This document shows positions 1 to 10,772 of a stretch of 64,000 nucleotides of DNA, one piece after another. Each line of letters opens with the position of its first letter. The first letter of the stretch is position 1. The translations under genes were made by a program, and so were the position numbers. The DNA is from Rugalucina vietnamica. Taxonomy: Eukaryota; Mollusca; Bivalvia; Lucinida; Lucinidae. Under the pieces are notes generated by a model. It saw only the letters and a program-made list of their open reading frames with translations, made no database searches and was not told the DNA's origin. Location of the stretch: the NCBI GenBank assembly GCA_964017185.1, contig OZ024874.1, positions 50,310,856 through 50,374,855 on the forward strand, written 5' to 3'.

Positions 1-340
1 ATATTAAAACTTCCAATCGAATGCCCAGAGCTGTATGCGAAACCGGATCACCAGCCCAGGGGTCCTGGAGATTTTGCCTATACATGTACATAAGCTCAAC
101 CCCCTAACCTGTACCCAAAAATATCAGGTATGACACACTACCCCATAAATATAAGGAATTTTGCTCAGTGGGGTACTCCGAGATTTTGCTTGTTTATACC
201 TTTGGTCCAGCATCTACTCTGAACCCCCATAATAACGGGGCTGACAGACTACACACCCTTTCTGGGATCGATTTTTAGCATACCAATATATATATATGTC
301 TTTTTATTGCATATAATGCGAAGTGTACAATTGAATTTTC

Positions 341-405
341 CCAGTACTGAATATCTTGGACCCCCCCCCCCCCCACACACACACACCAATCAAATGGTCG
401 CTCCC
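341..405 (-). mobile_element. One-ended remnant of the GGGAGCGACC MITE
   Basis: A C-run and (CA)n lead into AATCAAATGGTCGCTCCC, the same end as the element at 18242-18518 including its G-run and GT array. The other inverted end is missing. Bases 1-340 hold nothing else I can name. Confidence 0.6.
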
Positions 406-454
406 TGACCAAATAACTAATTTTAAATCATACACAAATATCAACAAATTTCAA

Positions 455-720
455 CATTACGAAAACACGCCGCTGCAATTTCAAATGTTTTTTATAGCTG
501 TAAAAATGAAAATTTCCTAGTGAAAAAAATTTGAAATTTTCCTATTTTGCTCAAAACATAGATTGTGGGTACATACTGAGGTGGTTCTAACAAGTACCCA
601 CAATTTTTGTTTAACAGCAAAAGAAGAATAGGTATACCCCTGTAAACCCAAATTTTACATACAAAAGTGGGGTTTCAGCCTAATAGGGGTATGCATGTTC
701 TATATGTCATCCTGATCAAT
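455..720 (+). mobile_element. MITE-3 copy
   Basis: It has the left end ATTACGAAAAC, the A/T block GCTGTAAAAATGAAAATTTC, GATTGTGGGTAC and its inverse ACAAGTACCCACAATT, and the right-hand block AGGTATACCCCTGTAAACCC. The core hairpin is degenerate (arm GAGGTGGTTCTAAC only once). A short frame over 667-885 is not a gene. Confidence 0.75.
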
Positions 721-1640
721 GTGAATTTTGACCCCCCAGCACTGATAAAGAGAAAGTATCTGAGAGTAACAACCACCACCTCCTTTGGGATAGCCGGGTT
801 GAAGTCAGACCGTTCCAAATCAGCTGTCATATCTCATAATCACGAACTGAGTGAGCATGAACTGAGTGAGAGCGAATTTACCTGATCACCAAGTTCAAAA
901 TCAGGCATCATAACCACTACGTTTAACAGGTTTACAAGATCATCTTGGACTGTCAGTGACTGGATAATTGGACTTACAGCTATATCAAATTCAGAACACA
1001 AGCGCACCACCTAAAGTATAACATGTGTGAAGTTATACTCAGAGAGAAAATAATATAGAGAGACACCACACCGACAGACCACTAGGGACAATTAGGACTT
1101 GACTCACAGGTCATTGACGCTCTATAACCATAAACACTCTAAATAGCGAAAATATAGTGTCTAGCTAGAACCAGTATTTTGGGCAAATGAGGGTTATTTA
1201 AGCTTTCAGTATACAATATTGAGTAAGCGGCAATGACCTGTGCTTGACTACAACCAAGCAACCAACCAACGAACCAGCTTACTTGACCATTTAATTATCT
1301 ACCTTACATACCTTTTTATAATAAACACACTTCTTCAGTAGCATCATTGAGTGGCAAAGACACAAATCAGCTAAATTAATAATAAATTTCACAAAGTCTG
1401 AAAATTTGGTTTTCTAAAAAGCCAGTACTTTTCAAAAGCTTTGTTGACATTTCAAAGTTTTACAGATATAGATGAGAGCACCACAATAAAACAATACCTG
1501 AAGTCTTTTATGATCATATCAACCACTGAATGTTCCATTTCAAAGAGCATAACCAAAGTTCTCTGATCTGTTTTCATCTTTTTGAAACTGACCGCCTGCA
1601 TTTTGAAATTGCATCAGAAAGGGAGAAAATTCGTACTTGT
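721..1640. other. Gene-free stretch
   Basis: No ORF with coding character, no recognisable repeat end and no splice-bounded exon was found on either strand. The composition is A/T-rich. Confidence 0.5.
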
Positions 1641-1644
1641 GTAA

Positions 1645-1760
1645 AGAAATAGAATAGAATAGAATAGAATAAACTTATTTCCAATTATGGGCCACCACAT
1701 AGTAGCATATGAATCACATATAAATAAGAAGCATGTTATCAAGGTAGTCCCGCCACCAGC
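1645..1760 (-). mobile_element. Probable LINE/SINE 3' end with pentamer tail
   Basis: On the minus strand the sequence ends GGAAATAAGTTTATTC followed by TATTC units (plus-strand AATAG repeats, 1649-1671). A short 3' UTR followed by a 5-bp microsatellite is typical of LINE-type insertions. No coding part is recognisable upstream (1760-2290). Confidence 0.5.
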
Positions 1761-2297
1761 AGATATTGCAGAGCTACTTTACTTAAAATTACAAGGGTAA
1801 ACCCAGGGAGATATGCGATACCCTTCAGTTATCTGCAATATGTGTAAGTTTAGTTTGCATATTTCTTAGTACATTGTTGATTATAGACACTTTGGTCAAA
1901 ACAATTAGGTCCATGTCAACTCGGTCTACTTACAATAGGCTACTTCAGAATGTTACTCCTAACTGTATTTCCATTCAATAAGGTCAGATACCAAGCTCCG
2001 TGCCTGGGGATCGGAGAATACCAGGGTCTGTGCATGGGGATGGGACTATACTGGAACATGTAGGCAACCTTTAAAATGTACAATTTATTGTGTACAGGCT
2101 ATTCTCTCACTGTCAATATCTTGACAACCACTTATCAGAAAGTATCATAATTGATAATTGGGCCATATGTTTCATATATGCCAGCTTTATTTCATGATAT
2201 GGGACCTCAAGGTCTATGCTGAAGATGGACTGGAGGTCAAAATTTAGGCCAATTTTTCAAATATGCAATATACCGAATTCATATTTTTTATGTCCAT

Positions 2298-2686
2298 ATC
2301 CCGGGAGTGGGGTACATACATATGAAACTAGTATATATGCCCCCGTACTGAAAATAGGGGAGCTTTCAGAGCTCATCAGACTAACAAAGATTTAATCCTG
2401 AAATTTACATTTTTTGGCAAAAAAGCTGACAAAGTACCTGGATTTCTGTAAAAGAGGCCCGGGCTTTAAGAACTTATTTGTTTGAAAAAGATGGGTCTTT
2501 AAGAGTGGGAAATCGACGAAGTATCTGGATTTCTGTAAAAGTGGAAACCTTTAAAACGTAGTTTTTATGAAAAAGAGGGGTCTTTAAGAGCACAAAATGT
2601 AAAAAAAAGAGGACGGGGGGGGGGGGGCTTTAGTGGGGAACATATCTGCACTGTCCCAGTATGTGAGTACCCCACTCCCCCGGGGT
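2298..2686. repeat. Foldback-like segment with CCCGGGAGTGGGGTAC ends
   Basis: CCCGGGAGTGGGGTAC at the left is matched in inverse by GTACCCCACTCCCCCGGG at the right. Inside, an ~87-bp unit (GGATTTCTGTAAAAG ... GGGTCTTTAAGAG) occurs twice in tandem (2428-2514 and 2515-2595). A G-run lies at 2617-2628. It is probably a degenerate MITE; no target duplication is evident. Confidence 0.5.
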
Positions 2687-3019
2687 TCAGATCCTGCAAA
2701 CACTAATAAGAAGCTGTCCATACTTGGACCATTGGTACCTAATAGAGTTATAACCTTCATTCCATGACATCTGAATGCAGGGTCCATGCCTCTGGGTAGG
2801 GCTAAAGGTCAAAATCTAGGACACTTTTTGAAATTTTATTTTGCTGTTTTACTATCATTTTATTACCTTTAGTTGAACAATTACATTTAAGCACCTGCTT
2901 TAAATTGTGAAGGACCCAAACTAAACTTCCAAGCTCAAGGACTGGTTGCACCAAACACTAACCTTACACGCAAAAAATTAAAGCTCGTCTCGAAAATGCA
3001 AGAGTTCTATAACCTTCGA

Positions 3020-3830
3020 ACAAAACCCCTTTATGTGACTAATTCCTTTCTAGATTTAACAGATTTTTAATAGCCATGATAGTTTTTACATGAACTAGAC
3101 TAGTTTTGTTTGTTATTTTAATGACAGCAGAGTTAATTCCACTGTTTAACTGAAGGACTTTAAAATAGTTTTCCAATTTGTGGTCATTACTTTGAATATC
3201 ATTATTTTTACCATTAAATTAATTTCATTTAATTTGCCATGAAAACAACTTTCTACGGGAGTTAACTAGTTTTTTATGGCCATGAAAGTTTGAACATCAA
3301 CTGGGCCGTTATTTTATATGTCATTAAATTTTACACCATTAAATTAATTCCCCTTAATTTGCCATGAAAACAGCTTTCTACAAGATTTAACAAGTTTTTT
3401 ATGGCCCTGAAAGTCTAAACATAAAATTGGCCATTATTTTAAATGTCATTAATTTTTTTCCATTGGATTAAGCCCCTTTAATATGCCATGAAAACAACTC
3501 CCTAAAGGAATAAACTAGCATTTTATGGCCATGAAAATTTGAACATCAACTTGGACAGCATTGCCCATTACTTTAATGATACTCACCATTAAAGTAACCC
3601 CCTTTAATGTGCCATTAAAACAATTCTTAACAAGAATTAACTGACTTTTAATGGCCATGAAAGTTTCAACATTGCCGGGAACATTTTTGTTTGTTAGTTT
3701 AAATGCATATGTACATGAATATAATGCTATTTTAATGGTATAGCAAAATCCCATTAAAAATATTTCAACAAGGATTAATGGCAAGAATTAATGGGTTTAG
3801 TTATTTTCATGTCATTTTAATGGGAAAATG
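3020..3830. repeat. Degenerate tandem array, period about 125 bp
   Basis: TTTAATTTGCCATGAAAACA-like units recur with TGCCAT at 3235, 3360, 3484 and 3610 (spacing 125, 124, 126). Each is followed by TTTTTATGGCCATGAAAGTT and by an ATTAAA-rich stretch. At least four clear units and a weaker one at each edge are present. Divergence between units is high, so the array is old. Frames across it are not coding. Confidence 0.85.
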
Positions 3831-3839
3831 ATGCCTTTT

Positions 3840-4364
3840 TAATGGCAAATGAATACAGTAGTGTGTGTTGAGCAAAATTAAGAAAAATCTCAAATATTTT
3901 CCTCTGAAAATTATCGATTTTTGACCTGAAAAAATTACTGTATATCACATGGGCATGTTTTCGTTATGGACAAGTTAAAAGCAAGAGTACGCATGTTGCT
4001 CAAACCTTCGTACAAATGAATTGCTGTGTATCTGAATGGACCTAAGTCGTTATTTAACTGGCTTTCCTATCTATCAGGTAATTTATAATTGTCGTCTGGA
4101 GGGCGCAAAGTTTATGGTGCGTCACTGTGACATACTCGTTTTTATATCGCTGAATTCGATATCGGTCCGACTGCCTAATAGAATCATGTTTAGACATAAT
4201 ACCACAGATTGATCTTTTCCTAATGGAAGTCTCAAACAAATTAGTTCATGGAAATCAAGATGCAAATTGAAATTTATCTGTCTTTTTCCTGTCCATCAAC
4301 CCGCAGAAGTGCCAAAGAGCATCTATGAAAATCGACCGTTTAAACTTGAATTTAAATTATAGCA
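3840..4364. other. Gene-free stretch before the palindrome
   Basis: Nothing recognisable; a 61-codon minus-strand frame (4054-4239) has no features of a gene. Confidence 0.4.
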
Positions 4365-4492
4365 ACATTATTCTCATCTGTTCTCGGATTTTGGCGATGA
4401 ATTCGGTTAACCAGGGACAGTAGATGTCCCTGGTTAACCGAATTCATCGCCAAAATCCGAGAACAGATTTTCTCTCCGCCTGAGAATAATGT
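4365..4492. repeat. Perfect 42-bp-arm palindrome with outer 12-bp arms
   Basis: Arms 4378-4419 and 4425-4466 are exact reverse complements (CTGTTCTCGGATTTTGGCGA at the outside, ACCAGGGACA at the loop) around a 5-nt spacer GTAGA. A second exact pair lies outside: ACATTATTCTCA (4365-4376) and TGAGAATAATGT (4481-4492). The RNA or single strand would form a very stable hairpin. The class is unknown. Confidence 0.95.
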
Positions 4493-4499
4493 ATTATAG

Positions 4500-6080
4500 A
4501 TCACTGGGTTAACCGATAATTAAACGCAACTTCTTTTAACGCAACTTCTTGCGTTGTAAACAGTCATAAAGAAAACTCAATCCTGCAATGAATCAAACAA
4601 CATATATTCTTTTGAAATCCTACCTCAGTAATTCTATATTTCTGACCATACCAATGTTTTACTTCAGTTGACTGAATGTGTTGTGGTGTCGGTTTCGGTA
4701 AAATTTCTACCTTGTGTATGTAAATATATATAAAGGCATGAATTTAAGTATGGGTAACTGAATCACAACCTTTTGGGAAAATGCTGCTGTCTTAGATGAC
4801 TAATTAGGGTCTTTGTATAGGCTATTTCTTTGTTATGACGGTTTCTTGTCTTTGCTTTGGACACAAATTCTACAGATATATAAACCGACAATTCTATAAA
4901 TGCAAACGAACTTGAATGAATAAAAAGCAAGACTGACATCCTTTAAGAGCAGTGAATATATTAATGAACTTAAGAGGTGGGTCATACTGCGATTTCGGCA
5001 ACTCTAGCCTCATCAGTGACACATTAGATTAGGCAACATGAAGCCAAAGAGACTTACTACATGTACCAATAATACTCATATCTACCGATATGAGCTTCAT
5101 GCCGTAGTTGATTATGATAAGGAAATCCTTTAAGATTTCACTAGGTCGGAAATTTTTACATAAACCTTCCACACTCGAATGACAAATGAAAAATATCTAA
5201 GGATTAAACCGACGTAATATGTGCTGAAACTTCGTGAACTGTTTAACTCCCATTGTGAATCACGGTAAATTCAATACATGTGTAGCAATAGATTTTGTGT
5301 GTCCATGACATGAAATGTCTGCTACTCACGTTTACTAAAATTCGCATAAAATCTTGTCATCTCGAATCCACATTTTTCAAGAATTTAGTCAATGTCTCAT
5401 TACACATGGGTCATACCAAAGTAAGGCAATGGGTTATCTTATATAAATCAACTCGGTTCACAAAGACCATCCTACAGCAAGCAAAATGTATTGTTCCTAC
5501 ATAATACTGGGTTTATTTTCATTGTGCCATAAATATGGTCGGAGATGTCATTATAACTAATGGCTATGAGCAAATCTGTGAAATCGGTTGTAATTGTAGG
5601 TCTTTGTCAATTGTAAATCAGTTCAGATATCATCATAGACAACGGCAATATCAACTTATCAAGAGTTTTCCTTGTGCTCAACCTAATACAACGTCGATGT
5701 GATCACGTGAAATGAAAGGGCAGGTATTACCTCCCAATCAACAGAAACACAAGACGCTCTGCATTGGACTCAGATAGTATACAATAATAGGCACACAAAG
5801 CAACACGGACAAACGAATAAAAGAAACTAACTTAAAATATGCTAGATATTCAAAGATTTCGGTTGTTCCTCCCTGAAAAAGTTTGCATGGAAATCGAGCG
5901 AGATTTATCATCAAATGTCGCCAAATTTGCAAAACAGCAATGCATTAATGTATTGTCATCGTTTGAAAGCTCCTAACAGAATAATGACTGCTAAAGCAGG
6001 TTTAATCCAATTATGATTTGGCATGTTTAGTTCAGTGTGCATCAAACTGCAGAAGATTAGACGCATTCTGGCAATAACAT
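4500..6080. other. Gene-free stretch
   Basis: A direct repeat of AACGCAACTTCTT lies at about 4524-4550. Otherwise there is no repeat family match and no coding signal. Short frames at 5295-5504 and 5738-5932 show no domain or codon pattern. Confidence 0.4.
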
Positions 6081-6084
6081 TAAA

Positions 6085-6322
6085 AGAGCCGCATCGTGAG
6101 AAAACGGGATTATTGCCTATGCGAAAACAAGGGCGCAGATCAGCTTCGCAGTAACTGCGAAGCTGATCAGCGCCTTTGTTTTCGCTACTCGGATAGTACA
6201 ATTCCTCTTCTACTTAAATCCGAAATTTCAAGCTTCTAGCTCTTTTCTGAGCTTGTACAGGCCGGTTTGTGTCAGACCTGGTCGGAAACCCCGAAGACCG
6301 GTTTTCTCGCGTCGCGGCTCAA
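6085..6322 (+). mobile_element. MITE-1 copy (GAGCCGC / GAGAAAAC subtype)
   Basis: Ends are GAGCCGCATCGTGAGAAAAC and the inverse GGTTTTCTCGCGTCGCGGCT. Near the left end lies the hairpin AGATCAGCTTCGCAGT / ACTGCGAAGCTGATC, flanked by GCGAAAACAAGG and CCTTTGTTTTCGC. The body carries CCGAAATTTCAAGCTTCTAG and the GTCAGACCTGGTCGGAAACC block shared by all copies. Confidence 0.9.
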
Positions 6323-6766
6323 AATGATGTGTGCACATTCTCCAACCGTAGGCCAAACATTACCTGCAGGGAAGACGAATAAAATGATTCTACTCAGAAC
6401 TACAAAAGGTCGTTTACGACTTGTGAAAGAAAGTCTGCTTGCCTTGAACAAACGATTTATTCAACAAAGCCCAAATTGGTTACAATGTGAAACGTCCGTC
6501 ATTTTGGGTGTTTTAGTATCTTAAAGTAGTCTGCTTTTATCACAAGTTGTTGCATTATTAACCCTAACTGATTCTTAGGGCAACATTTTAAGTGTAACGT
6601 CGGTGAAACTTGATACTGGTACACGCTGTAAGGTTTACAGGTATCGTAGAGATGATGTTACCTAGAATTTATGTACGACGCCGCACTTCTGAATTTGAAT
6701 CTGAATAGTTTACTGGTGACACGCCAAATGACATTATTTCACCAGGGGGTTCGGATGGGGGAGATA

Positions 6767-7404
6767 TTAGTCCCTTGAACGCAATAGTGAAGCGAACTTG
6801 GACAAACAGTCATCAGACATTTCAGCAGAGGAGACAAGTGAATCAGGGAGGCCATTCCAGTCCCTGATAGTCTGTGGAAAGAAACTACTTTTGTATGCTT
6901 CTTTGCTAGCTGAAGGTATCTGAAAAGCCAAAGAGTGTTGATTTCTACAACGCCTATTCTTTGGGATAAGGTCATCTGTGGGTATTCTGGCTTTACCCTT
7001 TAGACCTTTGTATAGCAATATAAGTCTACTATCCTTCCTCCTTTTCTTAAGAGATTCCCATTTCAGTTGACCTAAAATGCCAGTCATGCTCCCAGTTTCA
7101 ATAATTTCCCGTCACAAACCTTGCCGCACGATTTTGGACCTTTTCCAGTTCTTCCTGGAGGCCATGGGTGTGAGGGTCCCAAACTGAGCTTCCATATTCC
7201 AAGACCGGCCGCTCCAGTATTTTATAAGCTGCTTCTTTCACATCTGGGGGACAAGAATACAAATTTCTCCTCAAGAATCCGAGAGTTCTGTTAGCCTTTG
7301 TACAAACATTGGAAATATGAGTATTCCATTTCAAATCATTTGTGACAGTTACACCCAGGTATTTTATGCTTTCAACGTTTTCCAGTAAAGTGCCCTCAAG
7401 GGTG
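6767..7404 (-). pseudogene. LINE ORF C-terminal domain
   Basis: Two overlapping frames continue the RT. The first (7404-7098) reads IKYLGVTVTNDLKWNTHISN and ends in VQNRAARFVTGNY. The second (7090-6767) has MTGILGQLKWESLKKRR and IRDWNGLPDSLV, then ends SLLRSRD and stop. This is the usual C-terminal extension of Jockey/CR1-type RT proteins (IQ-RAARF ... L-W--L--RR ... WN-LP). A small indel near 7095-7105 splits the two. Confidence 0.85.
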
Positions 7405-9170
7405 TAGTTAGCCTTATCTTACTAGACCGTTTATTTGTCAGCTGCATCATGTTGCATTTGACGGGTTGAAATCTCATTCCCCATTTTCTAGCCCAACTGC
7501 CTAAGCGATCAATGTCTCTTTGAAGTTTCAATGTATCCTCTTCATTCTTGATTTCACGATAGCAAACACAATCATCAGCAAAGAGTCTTATTTCAGACTC
7601 GATGTCTGCTGAGATGTAATTTATATACAAGGAAAACAGCAAGGGGCCCAGAACGGTGCCCTGAGGGACACCCGACACAACTGGAGCCCAATCCGATTTA
7701 ATACCATTAACCACTACCCTTTGTTGTCTGAAACAAAGGAAAGCATGTATCCAATTCAGTGTTGTTCCACCTATTCCATAGCTGGACAATTTGCTTTTAA
7801 GGAGTTCATGGGGAGGAGTATCGAAAGCCTTTTCAAAATCGAGTATAAAAGTGTCGACCTGGCCTTTTTTGTCTAAGATTTTGGCCCAGTCATTTATCAC
7901 TGTAGTCAACTGAGTTTCACAGCTATGCCATTTCCTAAATGCGTGTTGCCTGTCCGACAGGAGTTCATGTTCATCAAGATGGGCCATTATATTAGAGCAT
8001 ACAATATGTTCAAGAAGCTTACAAGGAATGCATGTCAAAGAAACAGGGCGGTAATTGCGGGCAAGTGACCTGTCGCCCTTCTTAAACAGGGGGCAAATAT
8101 TAGCAAGAGACCATTCTTTAGGAATTTCACCTGTATTAATTGACTGCTGGAAGAGATGGGCGAATACCGGCCCTAATTCCATAGCCAGTTCCTTTAGGTC
8201 TCTGGGATGAAGCTCATCAGGCCCTAAGGCTTTAGATGGGTTTTGACCTTTGAGAAGTTTGGTCACCCCTTCCTTTGTGACCACAATACATGTATCATGC
8301 ATGAATGGGGCAGATCTATCCATAAGAGGGACCTGTTTGTATTCAATTTTTGTGAAAACATCCGAGAACTGACCATTAAATTCTTCCGCCTTCTCAAATT
8401 CGGATTGTGCTATTCCATTTCCATTTCTCTTTTTCAACGGGGGAATACCTTGGGTATCTTTTTTCTGACTGTTTATGTACCTGTAAAAATCTCTAGGATT
8501 AGCCTTTACATCTCCTACCAAGTTGTTCACATAAAGATCATGCTGCTTCCTGATATCAGCTTTGATCTCTTTCCGTAAATATTCAAATTTAGATCTAAAT
8601 TTTGCACTACCAGACTTTTTAGCTTTTGCATGAGTTGCATTTTTTCTGCAAACCTTCCTTCTTATTTCAGGTGTTATCCAAGGGACAGAGGAAACTGAGC
8701 GACTAGTTTTTGAGGGGATATGTTCATCTGCCGATTCCTGAATAAACGGTGTAATGAGATTGAAATTTTCCTGGTCCGACCGAGTATCTGAGTAACCGTT
8801 GAAGTATCTTTCCTTTGCAAATTTAAGTGTTTCTGCTCTCATAGATTCATAATCACCTTTCTGATAACGATACACTTTTCTCCTAGGTTTCTTTATAGGG
8901 GGGATAGCAATTTTCAATGTGCCAGAAACAATGTCATGATCACTGAACTTATCCGGGGAATTAATGTCTACAAACTGACCAGGAAGAGAGGTCAAAATTT
9001 AGTCCAAAGTATTTCTTTCTCTGGTGGGAAAATTGACTAATTGTTCCAAACCATGGTCATTCATGATATCTATCAAAATCTGACCCTCCGTCTGACTCAA
9101 TGATGACCCAGATTTGCTGAGTCTGTCCGGCCATACAATATCTCTAAAGTTAAAATCACCTAAAACATGA
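7405..9170 (-). pseudogene. LINE endonuclease C-terminus and reverse transcriptase
   Basis: The segment begins with LGDFNFRDIVWP, meets a TAA stop at 8999-9001 (a leucine codon is expected), then runs open to about 7405. Numbering from 8995, SDHDIV (18-23) is the last endonuclease motif. RT follows with NYRPVSL (314-320), ILDFEKAFD (384-392, catalytic D386), SGVPQGTVLGP (441-451) and LFADD (471-475, catalytic D474/D475). All three catalytic aspartates are intact, so this copy was disabled mainly by frame breaks. A frame change near 7415 separates it from the C-terminal part. Confidence 0.92.
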
Positions 9171-9171
9171 A

Positions 9172-9588
9172 TTAAGGGGGGGGGGTGTTGCCTTTATTAA
9201 TATTTTTGATTTTGTCAAGCTGTTCTCTAAATAAATTGTCAAACTTTTCCAGGGAATTCAATAAGTCATTTCCATTGTCCGATTCTGGTAAATGACCATC
9301 GACAGGTGGTCGATACCAGCTAGCGACAAAGTGAGTTTTCTTATTTACAAAAAGTTTGACCCAAACTGACTCTGAGTTATTGTCCAATTCTGTGAGGGGC
9401 ATGTGTGGGATGTCCTTGTGTACAAGAAGCATAACAGCACCACCATTTAAGGTTCTATCCTTTCTGTACACGCTGTATGGAAAAGATTCCGGAAATAATT
9501 CAGACGGCAATATGGAATTGTCAATTTTTGTTTCCTGAATCGCCAAAATCTGAGATTGATGAAAATCAATGAAGGCCAACAACTCAAG
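9172..9588 (-). pseudogene. LINE endonuclease domain, first part
   Basis: In the frame continuing from the zinc-finger segment, the endonuclease shows IQETKID (the E of the metal site), a central GGAVMLLVHKD strand and SWYRPP. The frame ends in a run of ten C on the coding strand (9176-9185). A run of 8 or 11 would lead on in frame to GDFNF, the conserved metal/phosphate motif at about 9140. This domain nicks target DNA for target-primed reverse transcription. Confidence 0.85.
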
Positions 9589-9594
9589 TTTTTT
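9588..9594 (-). promoter_or_regulatory. Possible -1 frameshift heptamer (A AAA AAC) or simple indel
   Basis: On the minus strand the zero frame reads GGA AAA AAC, so the heptamer A-AAA-AAC is in the register of a classical -1 slippery site. The endonuclease frame continues exactly one base back (AAA AAA CTT GAG). The same result follows from loss of one A in a run, and this copy has other homopolymer breaks, so decay is the simpler reading. Confidence 0.3.
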
Positions 9595-10094
9595 CCTTTT
9601 ATACTGTTTATGTTGATACTGGAAAATTTCAGACCACTAATAAATCTGTTTTTGCTATTCAAGGTTTCAGTGGACTTGGTTTCATGACCTCTTGCAAGTA
9701 GGTCAAACCTATTTTCACTTTCCAAGTTAAACTGTTCATTGAAGAAAGAGTCTGAGAAATTGAAAAAGTCACATTTTGGGCAAATCCATGTACAGTTTGA
9801 GTTTTGCATTGTTTCATACTCTGAGTCTGACATAAAAGAACAGTTATTGTGCACCCACATTTCACATTTGTCACACTGGACAGCCTTATGGGAAATCAAA
9901 ACAGCACCACTGTATAGGCTGCACTCAGCTTTGCAGTTTGAACAATACCAAGAATCATTACCCGACTCAATCTTTTGTAACCCAACGGGACCAAGATTTA
10001 CGCAAGACGCATGGAAGCGTTTCTCGCAATCTCCACATTTAACTGCTTTCTCGGCCGCCTTACAATACTTCTTGCACGTGCGGCACTGGAACCT

Positions 10095-10121
10095 GGGGCC
10101 TGGGTTCATTTCTATATCTCC
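10095..10121 (-). other. 2A-like ribosome-skipping motif in the LINE
   Basis: The nine codons read GDIEMNPGP, matching the D-(V/I)-E-x-N-P-G-P consensus at every position, preceded by a hydrophobic stretch (LLILIILA). In known 2A sequences the ribosome skips the glycyl-prolyl bond, which here would release a ~120-residue leader from the zinc-finger/endonuclease/RT polyprotein. 2A-like motifs are known from APE-type LINEs of several invertebrates. Activity here is inferred from sequence only. Confidence 0.85.
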
Positions 10122-10525
10122 AGCCAAAATAATAAGAATCAACAAGTTTGTTCCCTTTGAAGGATTGAAACTGCGTAATCCTTCGGAGCCTCTTCGGTTA
10201 CCAATTTTCCTTGTGAAAGCCAAGCTCTGAGCAATTCCACCAACTGATTTACCAAATCCTATACTACAGTCCTGGTTCGCATCTAAAATATCTCCTGATG
10301 TTGTCCACTTCCAAACACAGAGCCCGAAAACCAACAACAAAGCCAACCTGAGGAGCAGCGGACAAGACTTTGGTGTATGGAAACAACATACCAGCTCTTT
10401 TCCACCCCGACAAGTCAACCGCCCCACAGTTGGACCGACAAAACCTAAAGCCATGAGTTCCAATTCAAATGATTAAACAAAAAGACCTTCAATCACTAAT
10501 AAAACTGTTTTTGCTATTGCACTTT

Positions 10526-10772
10526 TCAGCAGCGTCAAGAGAAAACCGGATTTTTGCCTATAAATACAAAAACATAGGCGCAGGATCAGTTGTATAGTAA
10601 CTACACAGCTGATTAGCGCCTTTGGTTTCGCAACACGGACAGTACAATTCATCTTCCTCCTAAATCCGAAATTTCAAGCATCTAACCATCTTTTAAGGCT
10701 GCACAGACCGGCAGTTTGTTTAAGACCTGGTCGAAAACCCAGAATCCCAGTTTTCTGGCGCCGCGGATCGCA
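10526..10772 (+). mobile_element. MITE-1 copy, diverged
   Basis: Ends GCGTCAAGAGAAAACCGG and CCCAGTTTTCTGGCGCCGCG bracket the degenerate hairpin (GATCAGTTGTATAGTAACTA) and the CCGAAATTTCAAGCATCTA body. It lies directly beside the start of the large LINE. Confidence 0.85.

Larger units (their letters stand above)
9586..10454 (-). pseudogene. LINE N-terminal segment: hydrophobic leader, 2A-like motif, two PHD-type zinc fingers
   Basis: The first ATG is at 10454. Numbering starts at an in-frame TTG three codons upstream (10463). Residues 36-50 are strongly hydrophobic (LLLRLALLLVFGLCV). At 106-123 a second hydrophobic run leads into GDIEMNPGP, a 2A-like sequence. A C4HC3 finger follows: C127, C130, C143, C146, H151, C154, C174, C177. 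A second finger-like set is C197, C200, H205, C208, C228, C231. PHD fingers in LINE N-termini are taken to bind chromatin or nucleic acid. The frame runs into the start of the endonuclease (SININSI at 281-288) and is then lost at an A6 run (9589-9594), where the endonuclease continues one base back. Confidence 0.88.
6540..10490 (-). mobile_element. Near-complete, inactivated LINE (PHD-endonuclease-RT, Jockey/CR1-like group)
   Basis: One retrotransposon reads right to left: N-terminal region with a 2A-like motif and zinc fingers, apurinic-type endonuclease, reverse transcriptase, then a C-terminal domain. The order and motifs fit the APE-type LINEs of the Jockey/CR1/L2 assemblage; the exact clade needs a tree. 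The coding frame is broken at least five times: a one-base offset at 9588-9594, a homopolymer length change at 9176-9185, a TAA stop at 8999-9001, and frame changes near 7415 and 7100. The start lies just above 10454; the 3' untranslated end is below 6767 and its exact end is not clear (somewhere 6540-6720). The element sits between two MITE-1 copies (6085-6322 and 10526-10772). Confidence 0.92.
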
